From an uncultured bacterium (GTDB taxonomy: Bacteria; Cyanobacteriota; Vampirovibrionia; Gastranaerophilales; Gastranaerophilaceae): 64,000 nucleotides of DNA. Numbering within the stretch: position 1 is the stretch's first letter; every line of letters starts with the position of its first letter. The notes beneath the pieces were generated by a model that saw only the letters and a program-made list of their open reading frames with translations, had not been told where the DNA came from and searched no databases. This document shows positions 63,681-64,000 of the stretch, in pieces. The position numbers and the translations under genes were made by a program. The DNA is taken from contig CASFPN010000043.1 in the NCBI GenBank assembly GCA_949296425.1, positions 26,612-90,611 on the forward strand, given 5' to 3'.

Positions 63681-64000
63681 TTATATCTCCTAACCAAATC
63701 CACTTTATCACAAAAACGGGATTAATATCGCATTTTACACTAAAAAATGCTAAAATTGTCACTCCTGAAATAAATTTAGGGCAGGTTCTGAACTTGTTTC
63801 AGTGTCTTACCACCGGCAAGATTCCGAAACACCAGGTAGGGGCATAAAATCACGTTTCCCCTCCGGCTCAACGGGTTTTGCAGCCAGTTCGGAATGACAT
63901 AATGACTGATTTTCAGAATATCTGGTGTAAACTGCGATATAAATCCCTGAATGATTTGATTGAAAAATTATGAATCATATGCTATAATAAATATGTTGCA
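63681..64000. other. Intergenic end region with hairpins and an outward promoter
   Basis: Two GTCAT/ATCT-type hairpins lie at about 63784-63808 (TCTGAA / TTCAGT, decayed) and 63819-63899 (AGAT-TCCGAA ... TTCGGA-ATGAC with an ~60-base loop). No gene is supported in this stretch. Confidence 0.6.
63960..63988 (+). promoter_or_regulatory. Promoter reading out of the window
   Basis: TTGAAA (63960-63965), 17-base spacer, TATAAT (63983-63988). An ATG follows at 63993, only four bases after the -10, so the true start is likely beyond the window. Confidence 0.6.

Noticed and set aside
1..64000. CRISPR array, prophage, rRNA operon or transposase
   Set aside because: No regularly spaced repeats, phage structural genes, rRNA sequence or recognisable transposase were seen.

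Overview
The window looks like a chromosome segment of a non-photosynthetic relative of the cyanobacteria, most likely a gut Gastranaerophilales (Vampirovibrionia, 'Melainabacteria'). This is an inference. It rests on low GC, standard code with TGA stops, several prepilin-like genes carrying the FTLAEVLITLG...AAMT N-terminus, a cyanobacteria-type radical SAM/PDZ/DUF512 protein, a CcmM-like gamma carbonic anhydrase domain, and fermentative enzymes (pyruvate:ferredoxin oxidoreductase, EtfAB, an NfnA-like reductase). No rRNA, CRISPR array, prophage or transposase gene was found.

Layout. 1-3.2 kb: a truncated B12/radical SAM gene, a small unknown gene and two paralogous RWYD-repeat genes, all on the minus strand. 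3.3-9.1 kb: an exported protein, a BlaI-type regulator with two followers, a 431-bp inverted-repeat element, radA, and a DUF559 nuclease gene framed by direct repeats. 9.2-25 kb: prepilin-like gene 1, gapA, purA, a prepilin relic, etfBA with a Cys-rich mini-gene and an NfnA-like gene, prepilin-like gene 2, a PfkB kinase, pnp, prepilin-like gene 3, a TPR protein and mnmG. 25-27 kb: a gene-poor stretch with a regulator relic, a long inverted repeat and tRNA-Gln/tRNA-Asn. 27-40.5 kb: ABC exporter, BI-1 protein, mtaB, unknown genes, PadR plus DUF512, nifJ, a possible RelA/SpoT-fold protein and an rRNA uridine methyltransferase. 40.5-49 kb: tRNA-Val with nearby tRNA fragments, a primary-type sigma factor, a 568-bp double inverted-repeat element, recN, prepilin-like gene 4 and clpB. 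49-64 kb: a PLC/P1-nuclease-like protein, an exported M48 protease pair, glmS, tRNA-Thr, prepilin-like gene 5, a 1693-residue protein with HEFIH and HD motifs, metK with a possibly structured leader, a gamma carbonic anhydrase and a YibE/F membrane protein.

The strongest unusual signal is shared by the five prepilin-like genes. Each begins at an ATG with a good ribosome binding site and then runs through a G or C tract of exactly 10 bases. With 10 bases the frame closes within a few codons; with 11 it opens straight into the pilin N-terminus. In two of the five no ATG, GTG or TTG start lies between tract and pilin domain. This fits phase variation or programmed slippage. Two decayed copies of the same leader also occur, one keeping a 10-base but interrupted tract.

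Other recurring signals: at least ten genes have a -10-like hexamer ending exactly 6 bases before ATG and no Shine-Dalgarno sequence (candidate leaderless mRNAs); a non-coding inverted-repeat family has stems that covary between copies; small hairpins bounded by GTCAT/ATCT are scattered between genes; and several unrelated proteins share a short 'xFxG/S' motif near the N-terminus.
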